This document shows positions 32,815 through 45,900 of a stretch of DNA of 64,000 bases, piece by piece; positions within the stretch are counted from its first letter, which is position 1, and every line of letters begins with the position of its first letter. Made by a program: the position numbers and the translations under genes. The DNA is from Pleodorina starrii (Eukaryota > Chlorophyta > Chlorophyceae > Chlamydomonadales > Volvocaceae), in assembly GCA_030267565.1 (NCBI GenBank), contig BRXU01000007.1, positions 1,674,001 through 1,738,000 on the forward strand. The letters are read 5' to 3'. The notes beneath the pieces were generated by a model that saw only the letters and a list, made by a program, of their open reading frames with translations, did not search any database and had not been told where the DNA came from.

Positions 32815-34003
32815 AGTTAAACAGTGACACCCTCAACTTGGGTTAGGTGAAATGCGCTGTTAGATTGCCGGCTGGATGGGGGCAAATTGACTGGTGACTC
32901 ATGCCGACGTACGACGCGTTAAAAACTCGGCGACGGTGGGATGGTCGTTAACAGATCTGGGCCCATAGTAAGTCAAAAGGCGTCAGTGATCGCCTATATG
33001 TGGCAAGTGCATACGCAATGCTGCGCCTTTTTGCAGGAAGTTGTGGGTGTACGGGTGGGGCATATACTCGGCTGCCGGAGATCAGGGCATCAGGCCACAA
33101 ATGAGCGAAAGCTACAGGTTAGCGTAGACTACAGGCATCAGCCGCAGACTCCTCCTTGCTGCGCCGGAAGGTGATGGCGCGTAGCTGCGGCAGGGGCGGC
33201 GGTACCCCACGCTGATAGTCGCTGACCGACTGCAAGTCGCCCTGTCCCAGCAGCTTTGACGCGCACAGGGCTACTGCATTTACCTCGTGTTATTGCCTGC
33301 GTATGGTTGTGCCTTGTGTGCAGTGTAGCCAAGGCAGGGGGCAGGTTGCCTTTCTTAATACCGCGGCGCGGTGGTGTCCTCCTGGTCTGTTGTCTCCCGT
33401 AGACTTGGCTCGTTGGTTAGTTTCGGCAAAACCGACGTGTTTGATGCCTTTATACGAATCCATCGCAACCCTTCCCAACGTTTTGGGGATCATATGATGT
33501 GGGTTTTGGACTACCGGGCCGGCGCGTACTCCATTTAAGGACAATCCCTCAACCCTGCGCAAGCTTTTTGGGCCGGCCACGGGGGCATACAAGACTCGAT
33601 GTAAGCGACGCACGCAATGCACGCACATCTATCATGCAGTGCTGTGTGGGCGGGATTCAAAGAGCACTTCTGGGCATTGGCAGCACCGAAAACTAGCCTT
33701 GATTTGTCAGAATTTACCGTACAAGGTTCGTACAGGTGCGGGTCCTTGTTGTTGTAAGCTACACACTCCACACACGCACATATTTTTATACTTTATCTCG
33801 CCGAGGCCTCAAGTTCACTCTCGTCTGAACTCTTTCCCGCTTAACGTAGAGGTTTGGTTACTGCGACTACCGATCTTCCATTTTACCTACCCTGCGAGCG
33901 GCATGTTGACTTAGATTCAATGTCGCTCTGGAACCCTTGATCGGCACAGCTGCACAGTAGGGTGAATTGGCGTGCGGCCTCGCAGCACCCTTGTTTAGCA
34001 TAT
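32815..34003. promoter_or_regulatory. Divergent intergenic region between SDR and AP2M
   Basis: The two genes start in opposite directions 1.19 kb apart, so both promoters must lie here. No coding exon was seen. The half nearest AP2M is AT-richer than the rest. No recognisable TATA box or operator could be assigned. Confidence 0.5.
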
Positions 34004-37000
34004 ATGGCATCAGCAGCGTCTGCTATCTACTTTCTTAACCTACGTGGAGATATTCTTTTAGAACGGAGATACAAGGACGATGTTGAGTAAGTTGCACAGC
34101 CCCTTGGAAACAGGGTAGATGCTGGTGTTCACCGGGCAGACTGAGGGTTGACGATATTATCACGGTTATCTCAGATGTTAACTTTGATGTAAATTATGGC
34201 GCTACTTTGCGATGTGAAAGGTGTTGTGTTGGGAGATGTGGACCTGATCCAAGACTGTCCCTTGGGTTTCGCCTAACGCATTTGTAGCCGAGATATAGCG
34301 GAGAGCTTTCGTGATCGGATTTTGAATGCTCGCGACCGCGATGCGACAGCAGTCCACGGGCCCATCCGGACCCTGGGCTCGGTCACGTTTATGTACTTGC
34401 GCCACGCGGACATCTACATCCTGCTGTTGACCCGCAGCAATGGCAACGCCATGTTATCGTTCCAGTTCATGACGTCGGTAAGATGGCCCACGGGGACCGC
34501 GTGGGTCAGGGTTAAGCAGGGGCGGGGGTTAGTCAGGGGCCGGGGTTGGAAGGGGTTGTGTGCCCCCTCTCTCTTTCGGGCCCTTGTCATTTTGGGTTGA
34601 TAATCCTTGAACCTCTTCCTTCGAGGGCAGGACAGGGTTGCTTCGCGGGGTCCTCATAGGTTGAGGGAAGGTGCCTGCTGTCCTTTCCTCGAGTACATCC
34701 TAAAATCAACCACCTTTACGGCCCAATCAGCTGTCTTTCGTTCCCCACTACCCTCGCAGCTGGTGTCGCTATTCCAGTCGTACTTTGAGGGCGACCTGAC
34801 GGAGTCTTCGATACGGTCAAACTTTGGTGAGTCCATCCCGGCTGTTACGCGTTGTCTGCGGCTCCGGCCTGCTTTTTTGGGTTTCTCTCGAGCCGCCACA
34901 GTGCAAGCACCCAGAACTTTGGGGCACCCGGCTGGGCGAAAAGAGCAGCGCTACGGCGGAAATGTGTCATGTACGACACGTGCGCGCAGCCGAACGCCGC
35001 ACGCCCGCGGCCAGGTAGCGATTGGTAATCACTATCGCCGCGATCGGGCGAAGCGGTCGATTCCCTCGCAGCCCTGCTCCTGATCGGGGTCGTGCAAATG
35101 ACCAACACCAGGCGGCAGCACCTTGTTCGTAATCCGCGCCTGGCCGTGCCGTACACCTGCAGTACTGATGTACGAGCTACTGGACGAGGTCATGGACTAC
35201 GGCCTGCCACAGGTAGACCGTCCTCCAGCTGTCGTCGCTGGGGTATTGGATGGGTGGCCGGACAGAGGACCGCTTTCGCCTCGTTGCTGGGCATGTGGTG
35301 CAAGGGGTCTGGGGGTGTAGGACATAGAGCCTACGGCGCCAAGGCGCGGTCCATCTCGGCTGGCATGCACAAACGCAGTCTAAGGCAGTTTTCGATCATG
35401 CGACATTGGTCCAACCTTTGCTGTTTCTGCAAATGCCTCGCGGCACGTGCCGCCCCCAAGCTGCAACGCTCGCTGGCGCCCTCACCGCCCGGGCGGCCCT
35501 TTGCCTCGTCCGCGTCCTCCAGCGCCCTGTACGCTTCACACACACACACACCCCTCCCCTTCCTGCATGGTGTTGCGGCAGTTGACGGACCCGGCCATCC
35601 TGAAAACGCTCATCTTGCAAAAAGGCTACAAGTCAGAGTTCAGCAGCTTGCTCGGGACCAACGTCTCGGCAGCGGAGGCGCAGGTGGGTTTTGCGCAGGC
35701 GCATAGGGCCGCGACAACGCTCGTTGATAGGGCACGGATTGGTACGGCATGCTGTAGGTGTCGCATGCCGGGGCATACTTACGGTTGGTTTCCGGCTCGT
35801 AAGCAAAAAAGGGCCGGGCCCAGGCAGTTGGTCATAGGGTCGCCGTGCTGAAAGCGAGGCGCACGCAGCCCTGCGGTGACCTTAACCGCATATACGAACT
35901 GCCCTAGCGCCCACCGCTTGGTGTCCAGGGCCCGAAGCCTGCGTAGGCGTGGGATATAAGTAGGGACAACTGACATGCGAGGCCAGTTTAGCATTACGCT
36001 AGCAACGTGCTGGGCATGCGCCGTTCAGCTGGACGGGGGCTTTTCCAAGGACGGGAAGGCGGAATACAGTACATGAGGGCAGCCATTGGTGCCGACCCAC
36101 ATCATCCCGTACCGCCCCGGCTCCGGGGCTGCTGAACGCGGCTGGCTGACCGGGGGCTGCGGCACTCGCCGGTCACCGCAGGCGAAGAAGGCCAAGGAGG
36201 CGGCCGCCGCTGCCAACGCCACGCTGAGCGTGACGGGTGCAGTCGGGTGGCGGCGCGAGGGCATCAAGTACAAGCGCAACGAGATCTTCCTGGACATCCT
36301 GGAGCAGGTCAACGTGCTCATGAGTAGCAACGGTGAGATAGGCTGCGAGCTGGGGCGGGGCCCGGTCAACGTGTTGCTGTTTATCCTGGTGCATTTGAGG
36401 AGGAATTACGCACCCCCGCCCCTTCATCCCGCCAGGTACGGTCCTCCGCAACGACGTTGTGGGGCGCCTCCAGATGAAGTGCTTCCTGTCGGACATGCCG
36501 GAGGTCCGGCTGGGGCTGAACGACGAGATGCAGGTGCGCGGCTGGCCTCTTGGCCCGACCCGTGGGACGGCGTGTGGTGGCGTGGGAACTGGGAGGGCGG
36601 CTGGCGGGTACACTGGACTGGAGGGCAGGGAGAGCTTGCGGTTCAGCAAAGAGGGGGCAGCAGGGTGGCGGGTGCCGGAAGTGGGCCGCATCGGATCGGG
36701 AATACTGTGGCGATGGAGCGGAGCAAAGCGGGTTTTGCGCGCGAGGGATGAAGACCTGTACGTTTGGGATGGAAACGGGGCAACGGTGTTTGGACCCCCT
36801 GTGTGGCCGCCCCCAGGACGTCACGTTCCACCAATGCGTCAACCTCGGGGCCTACGAGGCGCAGAAGGTGGTCACTTTCGTGCCGCCGGACGGCGAGTTT
36901 GAGCTGATGCGGTGAGGCGGCCGTGACATGTCGGCGTTAGCGCCTTCGCGCGCGGGGCGAGCGGTCATAGGCGAGGGCGCAGGCAGGGCGCGACGTCGCA

Positions 37001-38821
37001 GGCGTGGAGCGTGCTGCTGCTTGCCATGGGATGCGCAGGGCAGGAGCATCCGCTCGCATCAGCCCTTTTGGGTCTGCCCACAACCTTGGACGTTATCCAG
37101 TACCTCGCACCCACGCACACCCTCGCCCCTTGGGACCAGCCGCCACCCCCCTTGGCGCTCTTATGACATCTAACGTCGCTGTACCAGCCCGGTCTGTGAG
37201 CCTGGCACCGGGGCTCTCTTCCCTTACCCCCTTGACCTCATTCGGAGCTTGCCAGCCGACGCCAGGAGCTTGCCAGCCCACGCCACGTTGGCATAGGGGG
37301 TTAACACCGCGCTGCCTGCTGCTCTGTCCCTATGCTGGCCCCCTCCCATCCCCCCTCATTTGATTGGATTGGGTAGGTACCGCGTGAACGAGGGCGTCAC
37401 GTTGCCTTTCAAGGTGTTTCCAGTCATTTCCGAGGTGGGCCGAACCAAGCTGGAGGCCAACGTGAGCGTCAAGTCGACCTTCTCGAACAAGCTGATGGTA
37501 CGCACGCGTCCGTGCGTCCGTGCGGGGGCGTGTGCATGAGCGCGTGCGTGTGCGTGTGCGCGCGTGTGTCTCCGTCGCCCAAGCGTTCAAAGACCGCTGG
37601 GTGCTGCCGGAAAAAGGCCCTATCGTAACCGACTCGACAGAGGCACCGGGAGAACGGAACCTGTCTCGCTCTGTCGCGCCCTCCAACGCCCCCTGCTCAT
37701 CGCACCTTCGATAACTCGCCCCTCCAGGCTGGCCCGGTGGTGGTGCTGGTGCCGGTGCCCGACAACACCGCCTCCGCGAAGCTGCTGGTCACCGCCGGGC
37801 GCGCAAAGTACGACGCCACCAAGAAGGCCCTGGTATGGAAGATGTCCAAGTTCATGGGCGGCGCGGAGCAGACGCTACGCGCGGAGGTGACGCTGGTGGC
37901 GTCCACGCGAGAGAAGAAGCCGTGGGGGCGGCCGCCCATCCAGATGCAGTTCCAGGTCAGTGGGGCTGCTGGGGTGGGGGTGGGAGCGGGCTGCTGCTGT
38001 GCGCGCCCGGCTGCGCCGCGATACGTTCGGCGGGCAGGCGCATTAAGTGATGCGGGGGCCCTGCGGCGCTTCTGCGTTGACGGGTGATCCTCCTGTTCGC
38101 CCTGTTCTTCGCTGGTGCGTCGAACGAGCTCAGCACAAAGAAGGTGGGGCCCCAACCCACCTCCCCCACCTATTTGAAGAGTCGATGGGCTTCTAAGCAT
38201 TGGCGCTGATGCGGGGGCTGTGCCTATCTGACAGTGTCCGCGCTGCTCTTCCGCCAAGTGTGCTAGCCCGGCACGCAGTTAGGCTTCGGGCGGACCATCA
38301 ATCCGTGCCGTTGTTGCTGTCTTTCTTTGGGAATTGCGTTGGTGCAGGTTCCCATGCTGGGCTGCAGCGGGCTGCGGGTGCAGTACATGCGAGCGGTGGA
38401 ACGGAAACAGGGCAGCGCATACCAGGTGAGGGGAGGGACGTTAGAATGGATGTATGGGCCTATGCAAGGCAGAGGGCGGCACTGATGAGAAGCTGGCCGG
38501 GAATGTCTGTGCGCGGGTAGGGCCAGCTGTTACCTTTTGCGTTGTTGGTCCATCCGGGGCTCTTGCGCGCCGCTTGCTACGCATCAACAGCTGCCGCGGT
38601 AGTATTGCTTCAGGCACAGTGTGAGTTGGGGTCGAATTAGGTATGCCGCAGGCCATTCCGAGCATCCATTGATAAGGGGCCGACGGCCGGAAACCATTCC
38701 GCTGCTGCTCTCGTGCACACCAGGAGTTGTCCCCTGCCCACTCCCGCGCCGCCGATACCATCAGGTGGATACGTGGGTGCGGAAGCTGTGCAAGAGCGGA
38801 GACTTCCTCATCCGCATCTGA
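34004..38821 (+). CDS. AP2M: AP-2 complex subunit mu (clathrin adaptor medium chain)
   Basis: Twelve exons join in phase to 439 aa: 34004-34086, 34288-34477, 34760-34826, 35163-35212, 35582-35683, 36182-36332, 36436-36533, 36817-36911, 37377-37497, 37728-37955, 38348-38425, 38765-38821. The length equals that of plant AP-2 mu. The longin domain (about 1-140) begins [20 protein letters not shown] and includes [12 protein letters not shown] and [17 protein letters not shown]. The mu-homology domain (about 165-439) includes [55 protein letters not shown] and the end [19 protein letters not shown] and [15 protein letters not shown] segments separate AP-2 mu from AP-1, AP-3 and AP-4. Role: binds Yxx-phi cargo signals and phosphoinositide at the plasma membrane during clathrin-mediated endocytosis. 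Splice sites are canonical throughout. Confidence 0.96.
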
Positions 38822-39918
38822 GCGGATGCAAGTGGTGGCCGGCGCTGGGGCTCCGGGGCATAGGGGAGCGGCAGCACTGCACGAAAGGGCGTTTTCTGGC
38901 AGCAGCACAAAAGGGCAGGCAGCTTGGAAAATGTGCCCGAATGACCCGAGCCGCGACTGCTTGCAAAGGCATGCCCGCACGACCTCATGCCGGCTCGCCT
39001 CATCTCGATGTGTGAATAGCTTTCCGATGAGGCGAGGGTGCAGGTGTCGCGGCGGGTGGCGTCTGAGCGTCCGGCGGGTGCAGGTTAGTGCTTTCCCCGA
39101 GGGTGGGTGAGGGCCTGGCTTTTATGTCAGGAAGCTGGGGCCGTCTCATTTGGGTAGCAAGCGACCCGGTTTGCCTTGGCTGCAATGGTGGCCGTGCGGG
39201 TGCTGGTTTGCCTGGCGAGGGCGAACCCGGTGACTGAGATGGCAGGCTGCTGGCAGCGGTCCTGCAAGGCGGTGTTGGCGGGTTTCTCGTACTCTTGACG
39301 GCCGAAAGGGCTGACGCATACAGCGGAGAGCGCGGCTGGCCGCTCTGAAGCAGCACGCGGGCTGCGCAAGGGCTGGCCGGTATATATATGATACTTCTGT
39401 TTATGCCTTCCCATACAGTGTGCATGCGGGGCCGACACCCCTGGAAGTTACTGTTTGCATGGATACCGACAGACTGCACGTACAGAGCAGGCCTTGCAGG
39501 CCCCATAGGCCATGCAGTGCAAGGCCTCTCGAATTGCCAGACTCCTCAGTAACACTATCAGTTCGCAAAGGAGCATTCGTGGCTCCGACGGCTTCCAGGT
39601 CGGTCATGTACCTGTGTGGTACATGTGCATGACACCACAGCTGCGGCGGCTGGGAGGCTGCTTCGAACCTTACTCCGCGGCTTGTTCAGAGTAGGACCCC
39701 TCCCGGTGCCAGACCCCACCACGTATGTCACAGCGGAGTGATGCTTAACATCAAGCCCGAGCAGCCTCTCCTGGCCGCATCGACCAGAATCCTCCCACAG
39801 CATTGCGGTATCATATTTGACCACTGAGTGTCCCGCCAGTCGAGGACGGCAACAAAAGCATGACCCCTTGGAGAGGCGGTCCGGGCGCCACCTATTCTGG
39901 TATGGTATCAGAAGTACG
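38822..39918. other. Convergent 3' region between AP2M and the OPR-RAP gene
   Basis: It contains both 3' UTRs. No TGTAA was found for either gene, only a TGTGAA variant near 39012 on the plus strand. No coding exon was seen. Confidence 0.5.
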
Positions 39919-42900
39919 TCACAGCCCCAGCAGCCGCGTCAAGTACCTCGTCTTCTGCTCCGAGCTGGCGGCCACGTCCCACTTCCAGTACGGCACGCTA
40001 TGCACGTTGTCGCGTCCGAACACGCGGTGCAGCTGCCTGTCCCGCAGCAGCGTGTTTGGCACCGGCGTCCTGAGCTGGTTGCGGAAAAAGTGGCAGGGCC
40101 CGTCCACCTCCACCACCACCACCCGTCCGTCGCTGAGCCACACGCACACGTCCACTCGCAAGCCCAGCGCCTCCACCAGCCACTCTTGCTCGACGCGGAG
40201 GATTGTGACCGCAGCATCGGAGCCGCCGGAGCGGGAGCCGCCGCGGGAGCCTTTCCGCGAGGCCCGGGCCACCTGGCCGCCGCGTTGCGGCCCGGCATCG
40301 CCGGCCGCTGCTGCTGCCGTCCCCGGCGCCGTCGCCGCTGCCGCCGCGCTGTCGTCGTCGGAGCCTTCCCCATCCAGAGGGCTCGAGGCCGAGTCGGAGG
40401 GCGTGTCCGCGTCAGAGGACGCGCCCAGCGGCAGCCTGCCGTCAGCGCTGCTGCTGTTGCTGCTTCCGCCGCGTTGCCGTCGCCGCTGCCGCTGCTGTCG
40501 GTCCTGCTGCTGTTGCGGCTGGCCGGCAGCGGCAGCGGCAGCCTGACTGCCTAGCATCATGCCGCGAAGGTGCCTGTACACGGAAGCCTGCAAGACGGTG
40601 GCCTTCGTGGTGGAGTTTGATTGGTTCGTTTCCAGGAGACTCTCACGCGCGGCGGCCACCAGCGGCGCACTCAGCCGCCGCAGCGCGACCGCCGCCGGCG
40701 CTGTTGCCGGCGCCAGGGCCGACGCGGAAGCGGTTGCGGTAGCCGCCCCAACTGGGGCGGCAGGGCCGAGCGCACCGTCACCCTTCGCCTTTCGCCCGGC
40801 GCGCCCCAGGCGCTGGGGGCGGGATCGTCGAGCCGAGCGCTCCGTGGAGCCGACGGCGGTGCCGTCGGCGGCGGTTGACGATTGACCGTTCATGATCGCC
40901 TCGATCTCCAAGTGCACCTGCCACAGCTGGACGCGCCCTCTGCAGGTGGAAGCACGCGCCGGAATGCGGCAGGCGGTCAGGAGGCCAGGGATGCCAAAGA
41001 TGTGTGGGTGGGTGGGTGCGGGGTTGGGGTAAGGCGCAGCACAGGGGGCTGCTAGTGACCATGGGAACGCCAACTTCCTGCAACGGTGGCCCCGAGTTCC
41101 CCGGAAGTGCCTGGGCCTTACTTCAGCGCACGGAAGTGCCTGGGCTCACTCAAGCGCACGAAGGCGAAGGCACTGTCATACAGATTCCATTGGGTGAGGT
41201 CGTGGCGGCTGGCGTCAGGTACTTCTGCGCTCGATTGGCCAAACGGGCTGCCCATATAACGCCCCTTGCACGCCAAGCCACGCAACCCAGCCCAACCCCC
41301 GCCCAGCCGTCCTTCCCATGCACTCCCGCTTGCTCACAGCCGTTTCTTCCCACACTGAGACACGCCCCACGGAGACACGGCACAGCCCTCCTCACATGAT
41401 TCCGAACTGGTGCGGCATCCGCCGGTTGGCCGCCTCCACAAGCTCCGAAACCAGCTCCGCGTGGCGAATTATGGAGCCCTCCGGCATCGCCGCCAGCGAC
41501 CACAGGAAGTTGGCCAGGCCCTGCGGCTCCAGCTCGGCGATGCGCGACGGGGTGGCCACGCTGGCAATCCACGACACGACATCCACGTCGTACAGATCCA
41601 GTACGGCAAGCGCCCACGGCAGCATGACCGAACCCTGGATTCCGTCCGCCTCCGACGGCGCGTCGTGCACGCTTTTGTACAGGCGTCGTACCAGCTCCCG
41701 GGGCGGCTGGTGTTGCTGGCTGCCGAGCCCCCACAGGAAGATGCCCCACTCCTGCAGTGCCGTACGGGCATCCAGTGCGGTACAATGTCGTACACAGCTG
41801 GTGGACAGGTTCTCGCGCAGGCCAGCGCCGAGTGTGCCGAGTACAGTAGCAGCATGCAAGGAATTTTGAAGGGGGTGCCGGTACATGCCAAGCGTGTCGC
41901 TTGCCATGCGGCGGTTCCGTGCGGGATGAGGCACGGTCAGTGGCACTGCAATGACCGCAACGTCCTCCGGCGGACTTGCAGACGGAGACGGCACGAAGGC
42001 GAGCAAGCGCTGCTGTACAGGCCTCCGCAGCGCCGGACCGGCGCGCTGCAGCGCTCACGTCCCGACCCGTCCCCTTTCATCCTGGCCGTAACAGACCCGC
42101 ACGCAACACCCAGCATCCCTGTTCCGCGCGCTCTCAACCGCCACAGTTGCCCCAATCGGAAGTGCAGGCGCCTTGTGCATCTGCCCCATGCGTGGAGAAC
42201 CCACAGCCCCGCGGACCTGCGGCGTGGCCCGGTCCATGCAGCCGTCATGGAGCGCTGCTTGTACGACCGTGTCATAGTACGACTGATCCAGGTATCCAAT
42301 GGTGGCCAGGGCCCAGGTGGTGACGCTGAGGCTGAGGGCCTGAGGCTCCTCCGCGGGGGGTTGCTGCGCCTGATGCTGATGCTGTTGACCGCCCGACAAC
42401 TTTGGGATCCATTCGACCATACGGCGCGAGGCGGCGCGAAGAGGGAGGCAGAAGGAAGGGTGTGAAAAAAGAACCGCAGTTGGTCCGGGTCGAGCTTAGG
42501 TTTCGGTTAGAGAAGGCAAGGCAAGACAAGGAGAAACCCGTATATCTTCCCAGGGCCCATTCCGGAGCACGGAGTCGCTTATGACAGGCAGGTGTGTATT
42601 GGTGTGGTGCCGATGATATTTGGGGCAGCTGAAGGTGCAGCATCGAGGCGGCCGCAGCTGGGTATCGTATCATATCGTTCATCGTGTGTCACATCGTGTG
42701 TCACATCGTGTGTCATATCCAGTCATCTGGGATCCCACCTGGACACGGTCCCTGACGTGCTCCGCCAGGAGGGTCACGAAGCGGCCGACGGACACGTCCT
42801 CCGCCCCCGCCGCCGTGGCTGCGCCCTCCTCGCCCTCGGACGAGTCCCCAGCAGCGGAAGCACCGGCAGGCCCCTGCCCCCGCTGCTGCTGCCGCTGCCC

Positions 42901-45900
42901 TTCCAGGGACGGCTCCCTTTCCTGCGCCTGTCCCGCCTCCGCCTCCGACCCCCGCTCCTGGTCCTCCTCCGCTGCCTTCTCCGCCCAGGTATTGGAGCCG
43001 CGGCCGCCCATTCGATAGCCCAGCCGCGCCAGGCCGTACGTCATGTTAGACAGCTCCTGCGGTTCAACAACAGCGCGTCGCGTCGCCTTGCATCGATCGG
43101 GTCAGTTCGGCTCGCGTTGCGCGGCCCGCACACTTGGGCCATTCGTCCGTTCGGCCAACGGCTCATACCAACAGCAGCCACAGGGCGCGACATGACGAGC
43201 GCTCAGCGACGGGTGGCGCAGCAGGCTTCGTAGGCCTGAGAAGGCGAATGATCGTGGACCGATCCGCGGGCTGCGGTTTGGTGGTCGAGCGAGAGGATGG
43301 CCGAATGGCGTCGGTCAAGGGCTTTTGGGCATCCGACAAAGCGACACAGGCAGCGCGCTCACATGGCCCTGGCCCGGGGGTTGCGCCCACGCAACCGACA
43401 GGCGGACGACGGCACGCAACGCATGGTGCGGGTGCAGCCCCGGACCGCCCCAACCCACCCACGCATCCACGCTCCATCCACGCTCCATCGCTGCGGCTTC
43501 ATACGGTGCTTGGAACCCATCCATCCACACACCTGACCTGCGTTCCCGGGCCCCTTCCCTTGCACCCCACCTGCTCACTGAAGCGCTGGAGTCCCAGTCT
43601 CAGCGCCAGGCGCGCGAGCGCCCGCACGTGTGCCCACAGCCCCGGCAGCGGCTGCCCAGGCGCGTCCGCGGCCGCGATGGCGCCGCCGCTTCCGCCGCCG
43701 CCGCCGCTTCCGCCGCCGCCGCTGCTGCTAGAGGCCGGCCCGTGTTCCCCTTCGCGCTCCTCGACGGGGTTCGCGACGGTCACCAGGGCATCGCCGTACA
43801 GCTCGCCCAGTGCGTAGATCGTGTTGGAAATCGCCTGCAGCGGCGGGCAGCGGCAGCAGCACCAGCAGCACGCGGCACCAGCAACATGACTTCTTTCTTC
43901 ACCGCAGTGCGTCATTGGTACTGGCTGCAGCGACCCGAGCCTCTCCCCACCGAACAGCAGCAGTAGCAGGAGGGCGCTTTGCCGTGCGGGCGGATCGGGG
44001 CGACGGCGACGCACTCCGTTGTTCACTCACTTGTTGCCCGGCGCGAGGCAGCAAAGCAAGGAGGCAGAACACCGACTTCACAGGAGGGGACACACCCGTT
44101 GGCTATTTGGTATTGGCACCGTCCCTAGCTGCCCTTACGCCTATACGCAGGTCGCTCACGGCCTCTCGGAGGCTTTTCCTTTCATCGTCTGTAACCCCAT
44201 GCAGTCCCCGTAACCCCTGCAGCCCCCATGCAGCCCCCGCAACCCCTGCACCGACCTGCGGCTTGAAGGGCCCCGGGTGTTTCACCAAGTGGCTCAGCAA
44301 ATGGTCGATGAACTCCGGGTCGCTCGAGAAGCCCACGCGCGCCGCAGCCAGCAGGATGTTGCAGCATTCCTGTTTCAGTTCCCGGGGGGGGGGGGGGGAA
44401 AGGGCGAGTGCTGGTGTGGGCCGTCGGCGCAAAAACAAAATGACCATGTCAAGCTACGCCGCGTAATGTACCACAATGTGCCACACCGACACTACTGATA
44501 CCGCTGAGGATCCCAGCTCCAGGTCACAGCTCCAGATCAATGCTCAAAACATAGTCATTGATGCACACATCTCGCAACCCCTCTAGCTGCGCATGCCCGC
44601 CGCCGCGCTGCGCGCGCACCTGCGTCTTGAACGACTCCGCGTCCAGATCCTTCTGGCTCCGAATAAGGGACGCAGACACCTTGAGAAGGTCCATGCCGCT
44701 GGCAGCCACCGCCGCCTGCGCCTGCACCGCCGCCGCAGCCGCCGCCGCCTCCTCCGGCCGGCCGTCGACAACTCCGGCGCCGCTACCACCTGCGCGCGCC
44801 GCCGCCGCCTCCTCGGCTGGGCCTCCGCCGCCGCCTTCACCCACCGCCACTGCCGCCGCCGGCCCCGGCTTCGCCGTCCGCTGGCCTTGGCCCGGCAGCG
44901 CCGCTGCCGCCGTCCAGAACCCGCGCGCCTTGGCGTGTCCCTCCTCCGCCTGCTGGAAGTACTGGGAGAGCGCCCACCACAGGTTGCCGTGCGCCTGGCC
45001 GTTGGATTTGCGGAGGATGGCGTACTTGTGAGCTCGGAGCTGCCGTATCATAGCCCCCACGAAGGTGCTGCCGGGCGCGCCCCAGTAGCCCGTCTTGGCG
45101 CACACCCACAGCGCGTTGATCGAGTAGCGGGAGCTGGACATCGTTCGGACGTGCGGCAGGAAGGCGGCGTGCAGCCGGTCGACCGTCTGCCGGAGTGTCT
45201 GCTCGTCCGAGGCGCAGTTCGAGCCGCGGCCCGAGCCATTGCCGTTGGCGCTGGCGTTGTTGTTGTTGGTGGTGGTGGTGGCGTTAGTGGTGGTGTTAGT
45301 GGTGGTGGTGGCGCTGGTGCTGTTGCCAGGAGGAGAGGCGCTGGCGGAGTGCCCACCGCCGCTGCCCGTGGCCGGTCCCCCAGCCGCGCGTGCCGGCGCC
45401 TGCTTCTGCCGGTCCAGCGAGTCCCACAGCTGTCGTGCATGCCGTACAGGAGGGGGTCGCAGACGTGTACGTGTAGAAGGCCAGTGGTTTTCCGCGCGCG
45501 AGGCGTTGCGGCACACGGCCACAGGGGGGGAGAAGGGCGAGGTGGGGCGGTGAGGGTTTGGCCGGCGTGCAGACAAGGGGAGGGATGCGGGCAAGGAGAG
45601 GCCTGCGGTGTGCGCTGTGGGGCTGTACGCAGGGTGCAGCGCAACCAAGTACAGGTGGTGTCAAGAACCTCAAAGCGGTCATACAGCTCGGAACGGCCCG
45701 GCCTGGCGACTTACCCAACTGAATGCAACCCAACCCAACCCAATCCATCGCATACACAAACACATACGTGCGCGCAGACACACACACCCGCTCCACGTAC
45801 ACATACGTACAGTAGACACACCCGCGCACGCGTACACACATACACATACACATACGCCCACGCACGCGCAAGCACACACCTTGGCCGCGTGGTTAAGCGC